This document shows positions 1 through 10,008 of a DNA stretch of 64,000 bases, in pieces. The translations under genes were made by a program, and so were the position numbers. Positions within the stretch are counted from its first letter, which is position 1. Each line of letters starts with the position of its first letter. The notes under the pieces were generated by a model that did not search any database, was not told where the DNA came from, and was given only the letters and a program-made list of their open reading frames with translations. Origin of the DNA: JANNUT01 sp046331425 (lineage in GTDB: Bacteria > Acidobacteriota > Polarisedimenticolia > J045); contig JAXLQU010000003.1 of assembly GCA_046331425.1 (NCBI GenBank), positions 124,001 to 188,000 of the forward strand, in the 5' to 3' direction.

Positions 1-934
1 CATTCTCGTTGTCGACCACGATCACCGCGGCCTGTCCCACATTTCTCTCGACCAACCCAGCCAGCTCGCTCTCGATCGACTGCTCCACGAACCGTTGCAA
101 ACTTGAATCGAGCGTGGTCTGAATCGACGCCGCCTCGTCGGGCGCGTGCTCGCTCACCCATTGCGTAAAGTGAGGCGCTGCAAAGACCGGCTGTCGTTGT
201 ACCAAATCCCACGGTGCGCTTGTCGCAGCAAGGACCTGCTCGTCGCTGATCGATCCACAGTCACGCATCCGATCGAGCACCTGCAGCATTCGAGTGCGAG
301 CTGCGTCCGGGTGTCGATACGGGTCGAAGCGAGCCGGCGACGCCGTGATCCCGGCCAACAGTGCCGCTTGTGCCAAGGAAAGTCTCGCTGCGGGACGTTC
401 GAAATACGCTCGGGCGGCCGCTTCGATACCGACCCGAGAGTGACCGAGCGCCACGCGGTCGAGGTAGGCATGCAGGATCTGCTCACGCGACAAGTGTGCG
501 GTAAGCCGAATAGCCCACAGGGCTTCTTTCGCCTTGCCCCACGGTGTGCGTGAGCGCGGCACCAGTCGACGCGCGAGTTGCTGCGTAATGGTCGAAGCTC
601 CGCCGGTGAGCCGACCCGCGCGGAGCGAGTGCACGAGCGTGCGCATCATCGCCAGCGGGTCGACGCCCGGATGCCTGCCGAAGCGCTGGTCCTCGGCCGC
701 AATGAACGCCTGCTCGATCAGCGGAGGTATCGGCCCGGGCGGCAACGCCACCGCTCGCTCCTCGTTGCTGGATAAGCGTTCGCGCAACAGCTCTCCATCA
801 CGGTCGTACAGACGTAGTGATGCAAATGGGCGCGAAAGCAGTGACTCGGGCAGTGGCAGCAGAACGAACAACAACAGGCCCGTCGCGAGCGTCGTCATCA
901 ACGCCAACAGGGCGCGTTGGAGTCGGCGCCTCAC
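1..934 (-). CDS. pbpC: Penicillin-binding protein 1C, N-terminal part (runs off the left edge)
   Basis: The 311 visible residues read as a class A penicillin-binding protein: one N-terminal membrane helix (about residues 8-28), then a GT51 peptidoglycan glycosyltransferase domain. Its catalytic motif EDQRFGRHPGVD lies at residues 81-92 and the donor-site motif GGASTITQQL at 111-120. The transpeptidase domain should lie beyond the window; only its beginning is seen. The start is a GTG that shares bases with the TGA of the alpha-2-macroglobulin gene (GTGA), so the two are translationally coupled. Pairing with that gene is what separates PBP1C from other class A enzymes and matches the known yfhM-pbpC arrangement of E. 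coli. Role: periplasmic glycan polymerisation, possibly in repair after protease attack (inference from the pairing). Confidence 0.93.
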   Translation of the reverse strand, partial: MRRRLQRALLALMTTLATGLLLFVLLPLPESLLSRPFASLRLYDRDGELLRERLSSNEERAVALPPGPIPPLIEQAFIAAEDQRFGRHPGVDPLAMMRTLVHSLRAGRLTGGASTITQQLARRLVPRSRTPWGKAKEALWAIRLTAHLSREQILHAYLDRVALGHSRVGIEAAARAYFERPAARLSLAQAALLAGITASPARFDPYRHPDAARTRMLQVLDRMRDCGSISDEQVLAATSAPWDLVQRQPVFAAPHFTQWVSEHAPDEAASIQTTLDSSLQRFVEQSIESELAGLVERNVGQAAVIVVDNEN

Positions 935-3900
935 GGCGTCACCACGAAGGTTGCCGCGCCCGTGCGCCCGAACGTCTCCGGCGCGTACATCTCTTCGGCC
1001 CGACCCGGCGCAAACACGAAGCGCCCCGGCGTCGTCGCGCGCAACACGAACTCCAGCTCGTGCACGCCAGGCGGAAGAGCATCGGCGAACGCGATCACGC
1101 GATCGTCGCGCAGCTCACGATGCTCAAACGGCGACCAGTATCCGTACTCGACTGCCGGCTGGTCTTGCCCGCTCGACTCCTCACCTCGAACGCGTGCCGA
1201 CGTAGCCAGCGAGGCGTCGACTGCCTCCAGACCCGAAGGCAACGGGATGTCGACGGCAACGAATCGTCGTTCCGTCGGCGTTGCGACGCGCACCTTCAGC
1301 CGCAACAGGCTGTTGGCGCGCGCCTCGTGACGTTCACCGCGCCCGGCGAACGGCTCGATCCAGCGTTGGACGACGATGCCTCGATCGAGCGGTTCGGCCG
1401 GCAGCTCGCTCGGCACGTAACGCAGTTGTGCCGAGTAATAGAGCGTACCGCTCCCCTGTTTGCTTACCGACAACGAGGCACCGCTCGCCGCTTGCTTGAA
1501 TTCACGGGCCGCAAGCGTGATGGTCTCGACGTCGAGCGTGCGACCATGAAAAGACCGGCGTGCAACCTCTCGACCATCGAGCGTCGCGATTGCATCGAAA
1601 TCGGGAGAGTCGCGCTCGGTGGTGCGAAGCAACTCCGACAAGGCGAGCAGCACATACGCCGCTTCCTGCGTGTTGCGATAGCCTCCGGACGAGCTACGTC
1701 GATCGGCAAGCCAACGAACGAGCTTCGGAATATGCGGAGCGTTCGGAAGATGATCCGCCAACAGCATCAACACCAGGGCGGTGGTCCGCGTGTCGGACGA
1801 CCAATACGCCGCGTGCGAGGCCTGATCGCTTTCCTGAAAATGAAGTGTCCCGGAGGTTTCCTGGGCGGTCGTCGTCAGCTCGGTCAGCAAGCGCTGCCCC
1901 ATCGTAACGTCGCCTGCCTTTTGCAGCAGCGCATCGGCCAACATCGCGCGCGAAAACAGTGGGAGCGACGTGCGCCGCGCAAACAACTCGGCGTAGTACG
2001 AGCCCTTGGGCGCTCCGCTGCGCGCCAATGCCCAGAGCGCCATCACACGTGTGGGATCGTCGACCTTGCTATCGCGCCAGCCGCAGGACTGCAACGTACC
2101 GGGCGCCACCTGCTCGCTGAGATACCGTTGCGCGCCAGCGATCAAGGCGGGGTCCACCCTGTACCCTGCGCGTTGCGCACGTTCGGCCGCGACTAGTCCC
2201 CACGCCGTTGCCCACGGATCTCCGCAGCGAGCGTCGCTCCAGTACTTCAAGCCCCCGTTCTCCAACTGCAGACGGCGCAGTCGCGCGAGCGAATCGGTGA
2301 CGATCTCATCGGGTGATGCCGAATCCGGGAGTGTTTCGTTCCCGAGCCAACGACCCCACCAGACGCGTTCACGCTCTCGTTGTGCAACGCTCGCCTCGGC
2401 ACCGAGCGGTTCCAATCCAAAGGTGCGCTGCAGTTGCCGCAACGCCACGAACGGCACCAAGCGTGAGGCGGTCTGTTCGGCACAGCCGTAGGGATACTCG
2501 ATCAGTTGTTGGAGCGCGCCGGAATATCCCGCCATGGCGGAGGAAGCCATCGTCAGCCGCACGGTCGTGTCTGTCGACTCAGGGAGCACCACCGCTTCGC
2601 TTTCCTTCTCCTTGACCTCGCCGTACGTCGCTACGGTTTCGGCGCGTGCTGCCGTACGCACCGGCAGCGTTTGTTCCACGCCGTCTGTATCGGTCCCGCT
2701 CTGCGCGCGGAAGCGAAGCGTTGCGATACCCGGCGTGGAAGCGCTGAACCTGAATCGCACCTCTTTGCCGCGTCCGGCAGCCAGCGTGACGTGGCGTTGC
2801 GATTCGCCTTCCAGTTGCAAGCCCTCGACCTCACCCACCGAGACGTCGACATCGCGCGTGGTTGTCGCGGTGGTGTGCACCACCACGCCCGCCTCGAAGC
2901 GATCACCGACGCGCGCCACACGCGGCAGTGCCGGCTGCAGCAGCAGCGGCTTGTTGACGACGATTCGCTGCTCACCAAGTCCGAATCTGTCGGCGTCGGT
3001 CAACCCAAGCGCCATGATTCGATAGGTCGTGAGATTGTCCGGCAGTTCGAAGCTGACCTGCGCATGCCCGTTGGCATCGGTCTCGACATCGGCTGCGAAC
3101 AGCGGCGTGGTCTTGAACAAACGTCGAAGCTCGCCCCCTTCCGGTCCGCCGCCACCTCCCGGTGGGTTGAGCCCTTTCTCGCCGAACCAGCGCCGCCGGA
3201 CCAGATTCGCCAGCGGTTCTGCGATCCGTACCGAAAGATCGCGGCGCGGATGAATCGCTTCGATCGGATCGGGAGGTTGGTAAGCGGTCAACCGCAGCAC
3301 CCCTTCATCGACCGCCCACACGATCGCGCCCCCCTTGATGCCGCGGTTTGTCGCGTCGTTGATTTGCAGATCGACGGTGACGCGCTCACGCGGACGGTAC
3401 TCGCGCTTGTCGCTCGTCAGCGAAACCGCCAGTCGCTTGCTGCGCTTCTCGACGTTGATCTCGGCGTAGCCGATGCGAAACACCGGGCGCCCCGGATCGT
3501 CGCGCTGTTCTGCATCGCGCGCTGTCGCGACACGGCCGCGAACCAACACCACCGAGACGAAGGCGTTGGGCACCATCGATTCGTCGATCGGCACCTCGAG
3601 CGCGCGAGCCGTACTATCCAGCGATATCCGCTGCGAACGAAACACGCCTTCGCGCTCGACGGTGAGCACCGCTTCGGATTCGGGAAACGGACTCTTCACC
3701 AGGACGCGAGCGGTATCGCCAACATCGTACTTGGCCTTGTCCAGAATCAGATCGAGGCGATCGGTATCGTCGCGTTGCCAAGAAATCCAGCCGCTACCCA
3801 AAGCGTAAAGGCCGGTGCGGGTCCGTTGCTTGCGACCGGCGTTGTCGGTGAGCACGGCTTCCAACACATACAAGCCGCCCGCGGGCGGCGTGAAGCGACA

Positions 3901-6741
3901 GCTTACCGGTGCCGCGGCCGACTGAAGCTCACAGCGACTCACCGGTTCTTCGACCGGTTCGGCAACGGTTTCCCAGCGCTCCCCGTCGACACGTTTCTTG
4001 ATCGACTTCCAAACGCGCCGCGTGATCGTCAGCGACAGATCGGTACCGGCGAGCACAGTACCGTCGGGAGTTGCCGCAACCAGCGACACCTCTACCGGCT
4101 TGCCTTCCTCCGCAAAACCTTCACCGCCGATTCGGATGCCGGCGTACGCGGCGGCCGGATGGACCACGACCTCGGCACGATCGGCGACGCGCTGTCGGCT
4201 GATATCGACGACCTCCGCTTCCAGTGTGTATCGCCACGGTCGGTCGCCCGGTGTCTCGGCAACGCCCGCCTCGATTGCAAACTCACCATTCGCACCGATC
4301 GATCCGCGCCCCGAGGCGGTCACCTCACTGCGTTCGGGGGGTGCGTCATCGTCCCACCACGCCAGCTCTTGGCCGAAGGCGTACGCATCCCAACCCGGAG
4401 GCTGCACCAAGGTCGTGCTTCGCATCGCAGTCCACGCCAGCTCGGCGCCTGCCATCGCGCCACCGAACAAATACCGGGCCGATGTGTGCGCCGACAGTCG
4501 CGCGCCGCGCGCCACGTTGGGTGCCTTGGATCGCACATCGACCAGGAATTGTGGTGCGCGGTACTCCTCGACTCGAAGTGAGCCGTAGTAACTCAGGACT
4601 TGGCCGTCCGGCGCTGCACCGGTTGCATGAACGCTGTAATAGCCAAGGCGTGCGTCGTTCGGAATCGAGAGTGTCGAGGAGAAACTTCCGAGCGCGGTGA
4701 CCGTCACCGTTTGTTGGGCGATCTGGCTGCCGCGCGCATCGTTGAGTTGCACCGTGAGCGCCGTGCCGCTCGGCGGGCGATGCAACAGGCCGAGCTGTCG
4801 ATAGCGTGCGACACCAAACAGGTGAACCGTATCTCCGGGTCGATAGATGCCGCGCTCGGCCGTCACGAAACCCAACGCATCGACGCGCCGGCCATCCCAA
4901 CCGCTAGGCAGCCCGAAACTCCAAGGGCTGACCACTTCATCGAACTGCGAGAACGAGGCTCCCAACATCTGCTCGTGTTGCGCCAAGACCAGCACGGGAG
5001 GTGTCGACACCCATCGTGAATCCGGGGCACGCAGCGCCAGCCCCGGTAACTTCACGAGGCCGTCGCGATCGGTGACGCCTGAGAAGAACGGCTCGTCGGA
5101 GTCGCAGTAGACGTCGACACGAGCAGCCTCGATCGGTTTTCCTGAAGCGATCGAGGTCACCCAGGCCAGACCACTCGCCGGGCCGAGCTTGGCGTGCACC
5201 GCGATGTCGGTGACTTGCGCCAACACGCGCGACGTCGGGCTCGATTGCATTCCTTCCGGTATCGGCAGTTGTGGGCTTTGTAGCCGTACCAAGTACGCGC
5301 CGCTGAGCTCTCCGGCTTGGCGCAGATTCAGCGGGCTGAAACGCGTCGCGTTATGCGCGCTCTCGACATCGAGTGTGATGCGACGGGCCGGACGCGGGGG
5401 GAACCACGGTCGATCGTTGGCGTTCGGCAGACCGGCCAGCGCCAGTTCCCGTGGGGTCAATCGCCAGATCTCGGCCTCGACGGAGCGGAGATTCACCGTA
5501 CGTATCGGCAACACCCCATCGCCATCGGCCTCGATCAGCATTCGATCGCGCTCGATGAACAATTCGGGCGCGAGGTCACTGGTGATGATCTCGCCTACAT
5601 GTTGGGGCGCGCGCTGTCCAAAGCGGTCGGTGACACCGGGCGCAACGCTCACGCGGTAACGCGTTCCTGGTTTGAAGTTGGCGAGCAACGACACACTGGT
5701 TTCCTGGTTGCTCGCTTCCGACAAGGACCGCTCCCAATCGATGGCCACGGGGGGATCGAGTGTCACGCGCGACCTGAGCGTTTGCACGTCGATCGGGTTG
5801 TTGAACGTCAGTGTGAGCGGCCCATAGGGGCACTCACTGCTGTAGTCGTAGCCGCAGCCGACGCGTTGCACGCGGACCTTCGCGTAGGTGCGAAGTGGGA
5901 TGCGCTGAAACGCACCCATGGTGAGCGGACCTTGCTCTCCGGCAAGTGCCTCATCCACGACCAACTCCAGTGGCGTATCCAACGGCAGTGGTTGCGCGGG
6001 CTGGAGCTCATAGCGCGTACGCGCGTCGGGAAGCTCGCGATCAGGCGCCTCCCAACCCTCACGGACGCGCGCTTGCCGCTCCTCGGCGGCGATATCGACG
6101 CGCCGGATCACGTTCATCGGGACGCGATCGCGGCTCGGAAGCAGTTCGAGCCAAACATGTGAGGCGAGATCGAATACCGGCTGATCGAACGAAAGACGGA
6201 ACAACTGATTCGCTTCGACCCAGGGGCTCTCGGCCGGAGGTTCTTGCAGATAGAGCGCCGGGCGCGCTGTTTCGAACGAGTATCGATACGGCTCGGCCAG
6301 CCTTGATCCATCCAGCGACATCAATCCTGCTGGAACGGTGACGGTGAACGAAGTCGACAGAGGAATCGGCTTTTGCGGAACGAACTCCACCGTCGCCGAC
6401 CCGAGCCAACGCCACTCGCCGTCGAGCTTGGGCTCGATCGAAAGCGCGGGTGTCGCACGGCGTAAATCGACGGCCGACTGTATCGCGATCATCGGACGCG
6501 AGAACGTGACGGCGATTTGAACCGCCCCATCGGTCGGTCCTTGGGGGCGCGCTGCCGCCACGTTCAATGCCGACGATGACGAGGAACTCGCCGAGGGGGC
6601 GAGCGTGATGGGGGGCGGTGAGTCGGGGGCCGGTTGATCGAACGCCGCGCGTCCGGCGACCAGCATCAGCAGGCCGGCAGTCGCGATCAAACAGAAACGT
6701 GCAGGGAGCGAAGACCGAAGCGACGTGCGCTCCGATGACAT
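931..6741 (-). CDS. yfhM: Bacterial alpha-2-macroglobulin family protein
   Basis: This 1936-residue exported protein has the layout of bacterial alpha-2-macroglobulins: N-terminal macroglobulin-like beta domains, a bait region, then a thioester domain. The thioester motif YPYGCAEQ is intact, with Cys1420 and Gln1423, so it should trap proteases covalently. It is followed by the alpha/alpha toroid (SGGYRNTQEAAYVLLAL) and a C-terminal receptor-binding-like domain. The N-terminus has basic residues and a hydrophobic stretch (about 14-33) but no lipobox Cys, unlike the lipoprotein form in E. coli, so it is either secreted or held by its signal anchor. The ATG follows GGAGGTTCT. It overlaps pbpC by four bases. 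Family role: periplasmic protease inhibitor that protects the envelope. Confidence 0.93.
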   Translation of the reverse strand: MSSERTSLRSSLPARFCLIATAGLLMLVAGRAAFDQPAPDSPPPITLAPSASSSSSSALNVAAARPQGPTDGAVQIAVTFSRPMIAIQSAVDLRRATPALSIEPKLDGEWRWLGSATVEFVPQKPIPLSTSFTVTVPAGLMSLDGSRLAEPYRYSFETARPALYLQEPPAESPWVEANQLFRLSFDQPVFDLASHVWLELLPSRDRVPMNVIRRVDIAAEERQARVREGWEAPDRELPDARTRYELQPAQPLPLDTPLELVVDEALAGEQGPLTMGAFQRIPLRTYAKVRVQRVGCGYDYSSECPYGPLTLTFNNPIDVQTLRSRVTLDPPVAIDWERSLSEASNQETSVSLLANFKPGTRYRVSVAPGVTDRFGQRAPQHVGEIITSDLAPELFIERDRMLIEADGDGVLPIRTVNLRSVEAEIWRLTPRELALAGLPNANDRPWFPPRPARRITLDVESAHNATRFSPLNLRQAGELSGAYLVRLQSPQLPIPEGMQSSPTSRVLAQVTDIAVHAKLGPASGLAWVTSIASGKPIEAARVDVYCDSDEPFFSGVTDRDGLVKLPGLALRAPDSRWVSTPPVLVLAQHEQMLGASFSQFDEVVSPWSFGLPSGWDGRRVDALGFVTAERGIYRPGDTVHLFGVARYRQLGLLHRPPSGTALTVQLNDARGSQIAQQTVTVTALGSFSSTLSIPNDARLGYYSVHATGAAPDGQVLSYYGSLRVEEYRAPQFLVDVRSKAPNVARGARLSAHTSARYLFGGAMAGAELAWTAMRSTTLVQPPGWDAYAFGQELAWWDDDAPPERSEVTASGRGSIGANGEFAIEAGVAETPGDRPWRYTLEAEVVDISRQRVADRAEVVVHPAAAYAGIRIGGEGFAEEGKPVEVSLVAATPDGTVLAGTDLSLTITRRVWKSIKKRVDGERWETVAEPVEEPVSRCELQSAAAPVSCRFTPPAGGLYVLEAVLTDNAGRKQRTRTGLYALGSGWISWQRDDTDRLDLILDKAKYDVGDTARVLVKSPFPESEAVLTVEREGVFRSQRISLDSTARALEVPIDESMVPNAFVSVVLVRGRVATARDAEQRDDPGRPVFRIGYAEINVEKRSKRLAVSLTSDKREYRPRERVTVDLQINDATNRGIKGGAIVWAVDEGVLRLTAYQPPDPIEAIHPRRDLSVRIAEPLANLVRRRWFGEKGLNPPGGGGGPEGGELRRLFKTTPLFAADVETDANGHAQVSFELPDNLTTYRIMALGLTDADRFGLGEQRIVVNKPLLLQPALPRVARVGDRFEAGVVVHTTATTTRDVDVSVGEVEGLQLEGESQRHVTLAAGRGKEVRFRFSASTPGIATLRFRAQSGTDTDGVEQTLPVRTAARAETVATYGEVKEKESEAVVLPESTDTTVRLTMASSAMAGYSGALQQLIEYPYGCAEQTASRLVPFVALRQLQRTFGLEPLGAEASVAQRERERVWWGRWLGNETLPDSASPDEIVTDSLARLRRLQLENGGLKYWSDARCGDPWATAWGLVAAERAQRAGYRVDPALIAGAQRYLSEQVAPGTLQSCGWRDSKVDDPTRVMALWALARSGAPKGSYYAELFARRTSLPLFSRAMLADALLQKAGDVTMGQRLLTELTTTAQETSGTLHFQESDQASHAAYWSSDTRTTALVLMLLADHLPNAPHIPKLVRWLADRRSSSGGYRNTQEAAYVLLALSELLRTTERDSPDFDAIATLDGREVARRSFHGRTLDVETITLAAREFKQAASGASLSVSKQGSGTLYYSAQLRYVPSELPAEPLDRGIVVQRWIEPFAGRGERHEARANSLLRLKVRVATPTERRFVAVDIPLPSGLEAVDASLATSARVRGEESSGQDQPAVEYGYWSPFEHRELRDDRVIAFADALPPGVHELEFVLRATTPGRFVFAPGRAEEMYAPETFGRTGAATFVVTP

Positions 6742-6793
6742 AGAACCTCCGGGGGATTCGAATGGCGATGCGCCCAGAGGATACCGGACTGCA

Positions 6794-6824
6794 GGGACGG
6801 GTGTCGCCGCGGCGCACCCGTCCC
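6794..6824 (-). terminator. Strong hairpin between the sortilin-like and A2M genes
   Basis: A perfect 10-bp inverted repeat (GGGACGGGTG / CACCCGTCCC, arms 6794-6803 and 6815-6824) encloses a loop that itself contains CGCC/GGCG, giving a long GC-rich stem. It sits in the 96-nt gap downstream of the sortilin-like gene and upstream of the A2M ribosome-binding site. No T-tract follows on either strand, so it may be a weak terminator or an mRNA-processing/stability element rather than a classic intrinsic terminator. Confidence 0.5.
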
Positions 6825-6837
6825 GGTCGGGCTGCGG

Positions 6838-9800
6838 TTACTTCGTTTCCTTCTCGTCCCAAACGGCGCGCGTCATCGGTTCGATCGGCGACAGCCCTGC
6901 TTGGGCCAGCAACGGGTTGAGTTCAGCCAGTGCGCCACGCACGCGTTGCTCGGTGTCGGCATCGGCTCGAGCTATCTCCTTCGTCAGCGCTGCAAGTCGA
7001 TCGAGTTGCGCCTTGCTGGGAGGGCCAGGGTAACCGTTGACGCCCTGGTAGACCTCGGTCAGGAAATCGCGCAGGCGCTCTTCGCCGGTGATACCTCCTG
7101 TTTCCTTGATCGGCACATAAACGTTGCGCAGTGACTCGAGCTGACTTACGAACGCACCGAGCCGACTGCCGGCAGCGGCGTCTTTTGTTTGCGCCATGAG
7201 CATCTTGGCCTGCTCACGCATGCCGACCAGTTTGTCGACCGTGAATTTCATTTCACCCAACAGCACGCCGATGGTGTTGGCGGTGTCGAAGCGCTGCTTG
7301 CGGTCGATCGCTGTGAATCGAGTCTTGGGGTCGGGCACGACCTGCAGCGTGGTGCTGTAGCTCTCCTTGCCCTTGGTCGCTCGCACCGTGTACGTCCCTT
7401 CGATGATGCGTGGGCCAACGGCAGACCGGAACAGGACGGTGACGTCGCCACCGCCGGCAGGAAACTTGGGAGACGGAGCGAACATTCCCCAATACAGACG
7501 TGACATCCCCTTCCGCTTGTTGCCCGGCACCGAGTAGAGCAGCTTGCCGGTTGCGTCGAGTACTTCGAGTTTGAAGTCGCCCATCAGGTGGCGTTTCTTC
7601 TGGTAGTACGCGATTGCTGCACCGCCAGGCACATCGGCGCCGACATAGTCCGCGTCATCTGTCTGCCAGCCATCGGACCCGTCGACGCGCAGTACTCCGG
7701 CACGGCTCGGGAGAAACACGAAGTTCTGCTCCAACATCTGGGGCTGCAACGCGCGCAGTGGGGTGAGATCGTCCAGGATCCAGACCCCGCGCCCGTGGGT
7801 TGCCACGATCAAGTCCTTCTCGCGAGGATGAATCGCAATGTCGCGGACCGGCACGGGAGGAAACTCTCCACCCTTGAATCGAGCCCAGCTTCGACCGCCG
7901 TCCAGACTCATGAACAAACCCAGTTCGGTGCCGAGGTAGAGCAGTTCGGGGTTGACGATGTCCTGCCGAATCACGTGCGCAAACCCTTTGAGTGCCGGGG
8001 TCGAAAGCGAACTCCAGGTCTTGCCGTAGTCGCTGGTTTTCAGGACGTGAGTCGCCATGTCGCCGGTGGTGTGGCCATCGAGCGTCACGAACACCGTCGC
8101 TTCGTCATAGGGGCTCGGCTCGATCCACGAGACCCACGTCCCGCGCGGCACGCCGCTGAGGTTGGCGGCCAGGTTGTTCCAGGTCTTGCCTGCATCTCGC
8201 GAAAGTTGGAGGTTGCCGTCGTCGGTACCGACCCAGATCGACTTGGGATTCTTCGGACTTTCGGCAACGGCAAAGATGGTGCAGTGTGTCTCCGCGCTGC
8301 TGTTGTCGATGGTGATGCCGCCAGAGGCTTCCTGTTGCTGCTTGGCGGGATCGTTCGTGGTGAGGTCGGGGCTGATCCGCTCCCACGAATTGCCATGGTC
8401 GCGTGAGCGAAACAGATATTGAGCGCCCATGTAGATCGTGTTCTTGTCGTGCAGGCTAGGGCGCATCGGGGTGTTCCAGTTCCAACGGAACTTGGGTTCA
8501 CCGGCGCTTTCCTGCGGCTGGATCTGCCGCCCTTCGAAGGTCTTCTTGCTGACGCGCGAAGCGCCGCCGCCTTGGACTTCGACGTAGGCGAACTCGGCAT
8601 CGGAAGGATCTTCGAACATCCAAAAACCGTCGCCGCCGCACAGATTGCGCCACTGGCGATTCTCGATCGCTCCGCCGGCGCTCGACGGTCCATACCAGCA
8701 AGCGTTGTCTTGCAGGCCGCCGTAGACGTTGTAAGGCGTGGCCATGTCGTAGCTGACGCGGTAGTACTGCGAGAGCGGCAGGTTGCGCACCATCCGCCAA
8801 CGGTTACCGCGATCTTCGCTGATGTAGACACCGCCATCGGTGCCTGTGAATACGTGCTCCGTATCGTTGGGATCGATCCACAGCGCGTGGTGATCGCCGT
8901 GCACACTCCCCGCCCCGATGCCTTGGAAACTGACGCCGCCGTCTTCGCTCACGATCAAGTTGAAACCCGGCTTGTAGATCCGATCAGGGTTTTTGGGATC
9001 GATCACGAGTGCCGAAAAATAAAACGGCCGAATGATCATGTCGGCGCCGTCGTTGCGTGTTTCCCAGGTCTCGCCGCCGTCTTTGGATCGAAATAGTCCG
9101 CCTTGTTTGGCTTCGACGGTGGCGTAAACCACCTTCGAGTCGCTCGGCGCAATCGCTACAGCGATTCGGCCGAGTTCGCCGCTTGGGAGTCCGCGCTGCG
9201 GGGCACCGGTGAGTTTGGTCCACGTGGCCCCACCGTCGGTCGACCTGTAAAGCGCGCTGCCTGGCCCACCGCTCTCGAACGCCCACGGCTTGCGGCGATA
9301 CTGCCAGGTGGTAGCGAAGATCGTTTTGGGGTTGTGGTGATCGAGCGCGACCGCTGCGCATCCGGTGTTTTCATCGACGAACAGAATCCGTTGCCAGGTC
9401 TTGCCGCCATCGGTGGTCTTGTAAAGACCACGTTCTTGATTGGCGTTCCACAGATGCCCCATGGCGGCGACATACGCAACATTCGAGTCGGTAGGGTCGA
9501 TCTCGATCCCTGCTATCCGCTCTGAGTCGGCCAGGCCGAGGAAGGTCCAGTTGTCGCCGCCGTCGGTGCTTTTGTAGACGCCGTCGCCGATCGAAGTACT
9601 GTTGCGGACCCACGGTTCGCCGGTACCAACCCAGATCGTCTTCGGGTTTCCAGGGTCGATGCGAATCGCGCCGATGCTCTGCACGAATTTGTCGAAGACG
9701 GGCTTGAAAGTGATCCCACCGTTCATCGACTTCCAAACGCCCCCCGAAGCGGCCCCGACATACAGCGAGATCCGGCCGTTTTCGATTGCGCCGTCAAGCG

Positions 9801-10002
9801 CCGCGATACGGCCGCTCATCACGGCCGGCCCGATCGAACGCATGTCGAGTCCCGCGAGGATCTCTTCGTCGATCGGAATCGGCGCTGCGGGTGCTCTGGA
9901 GGTTGCTGCGTCAGAAGTTGGTGCGGTGGTCTGGGCCAAGGCTGACACCGAAACAACGCTCAGCAGCAGCGCCCCGGTGAATCGTCGTGCGAGCATCGAC
10001 AT
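6838..10002 (-). CDS. Secreted sortilin/VPS10-like Asp-box beta-propeller protein
   Basis: The 1054-residue product begins with a clear signal peptide (cleavage likely after ALAQ, residue 24). It then carries many Asp-box (BNR) repeats of the form S.DGG.TW: STDGGDNWTF, TTDGGKTWQR, STDGGATWTK, SKDGGETWET, SEDRGNRWRM, SRDHGNSWER, SRDAGKTWNN, SLDGGRSWAR. This is the sortilin-N/VPS10-type ten-bladed propeller arrangement, also seen in glycoside hydrolases such as xyloglucanases. Repeats end near residue 730. The C-terminal part is a beta domain followed by an all-alpha tail. Bacterial members are usually annotated glycosyl hydrolase or sortilin-like without a proven substrate; I see no assigned catalytic acids. 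It starts 6 nt after the LolA-like gene, with AGGA at the previous stop, so it is probably coupled to it. Confidence 0.85.
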   Translation of the reverse strand: MSMLARRFTGALLLSVVSVSALAQTTAPTSDAATSRAPAAPIPIDEEILAGLDMRSIGPAVMSGRIAALDGAIENGRISLYVGAASGGVWKSMNGGITFKPVFDKFVQSIGAIRIDPGNPKTIWVGTGEPWVRNSTSIGDGVYKSTDGGDNWTFLGLADSERIAGIEIDPTDSNVAYVAAMGHLWNANQERGLYKTTDGGKTWQRILFVDENTGCAAVALDHHNPKTIFATTWQYRRKPWAFESGGPGSALYRSTDGGATWTKLTGAPQRGLPSGELGRIAVAIAPSDSKVVYATVEAKQGGLFRSKDGGETWETRNDGADMIIRPFYFSALVIDPKNPDRIYKPGFNLIVSEDGGVSFQGIGAGSVHGDHHALWIDPNDTEHVFTGTDGGVYISEDRGNRWRMVRNLPLSQYYRVSYDMATPYNVYGGLQDNACWYGPSSAGGAIENRQWRNLCGGDGFWMFEDPSDAEFAYVEVQGGGASRVSKKTFEGRQIQPQESAGEPKFRWNWNTPMRPSLHDKNTIYMGAQYLFRSRDHGNSWERISPDLTTNDPAKQQQEASGGITIDNSSAETHCTIFAVAESPKNPKSIWVGTDDGNLQLSRDAGKTWNNLAANLSGVPRGTWVSWIEPSPYDEATVFVTLDGHTTGDMATHVLKTSDYGKTWSSLSTPALKGFAHVIRQDIVNPELLYLGTELGLFMSLDGGRSWARFKGGEFPPVPVRDIAIHPREKDLIVATHGRGVWILDDLTPLRALQPQMLEQNFVFLPSRAGVLRVDGSDGWQTDDADYVGADVPGGAAIAYYQKKRHLMGDFKLEVLDATGKLLYSVPGNKRKGMSRLYWGMFAPSPKFPAGGGDVTVLFRSAVGPRIIEGTYTVRATKGKESYSTTLQVVPDPKTRFTAIDRKQRFDTANTIGVLLGEMKFTVDKLVGMREQAKMLMAQTKDAAAGSRLGAFVSQLESLRNVYVPIKETGGITGEERLRDFLTEVYQGVNGYPGPPSKAQLDRLAALTKEIARADADTEQRVRGALAELNPLLAQAGLSPIEPMTRAVWDEKETK

Positions 10003-10008
10003 ACGCGT

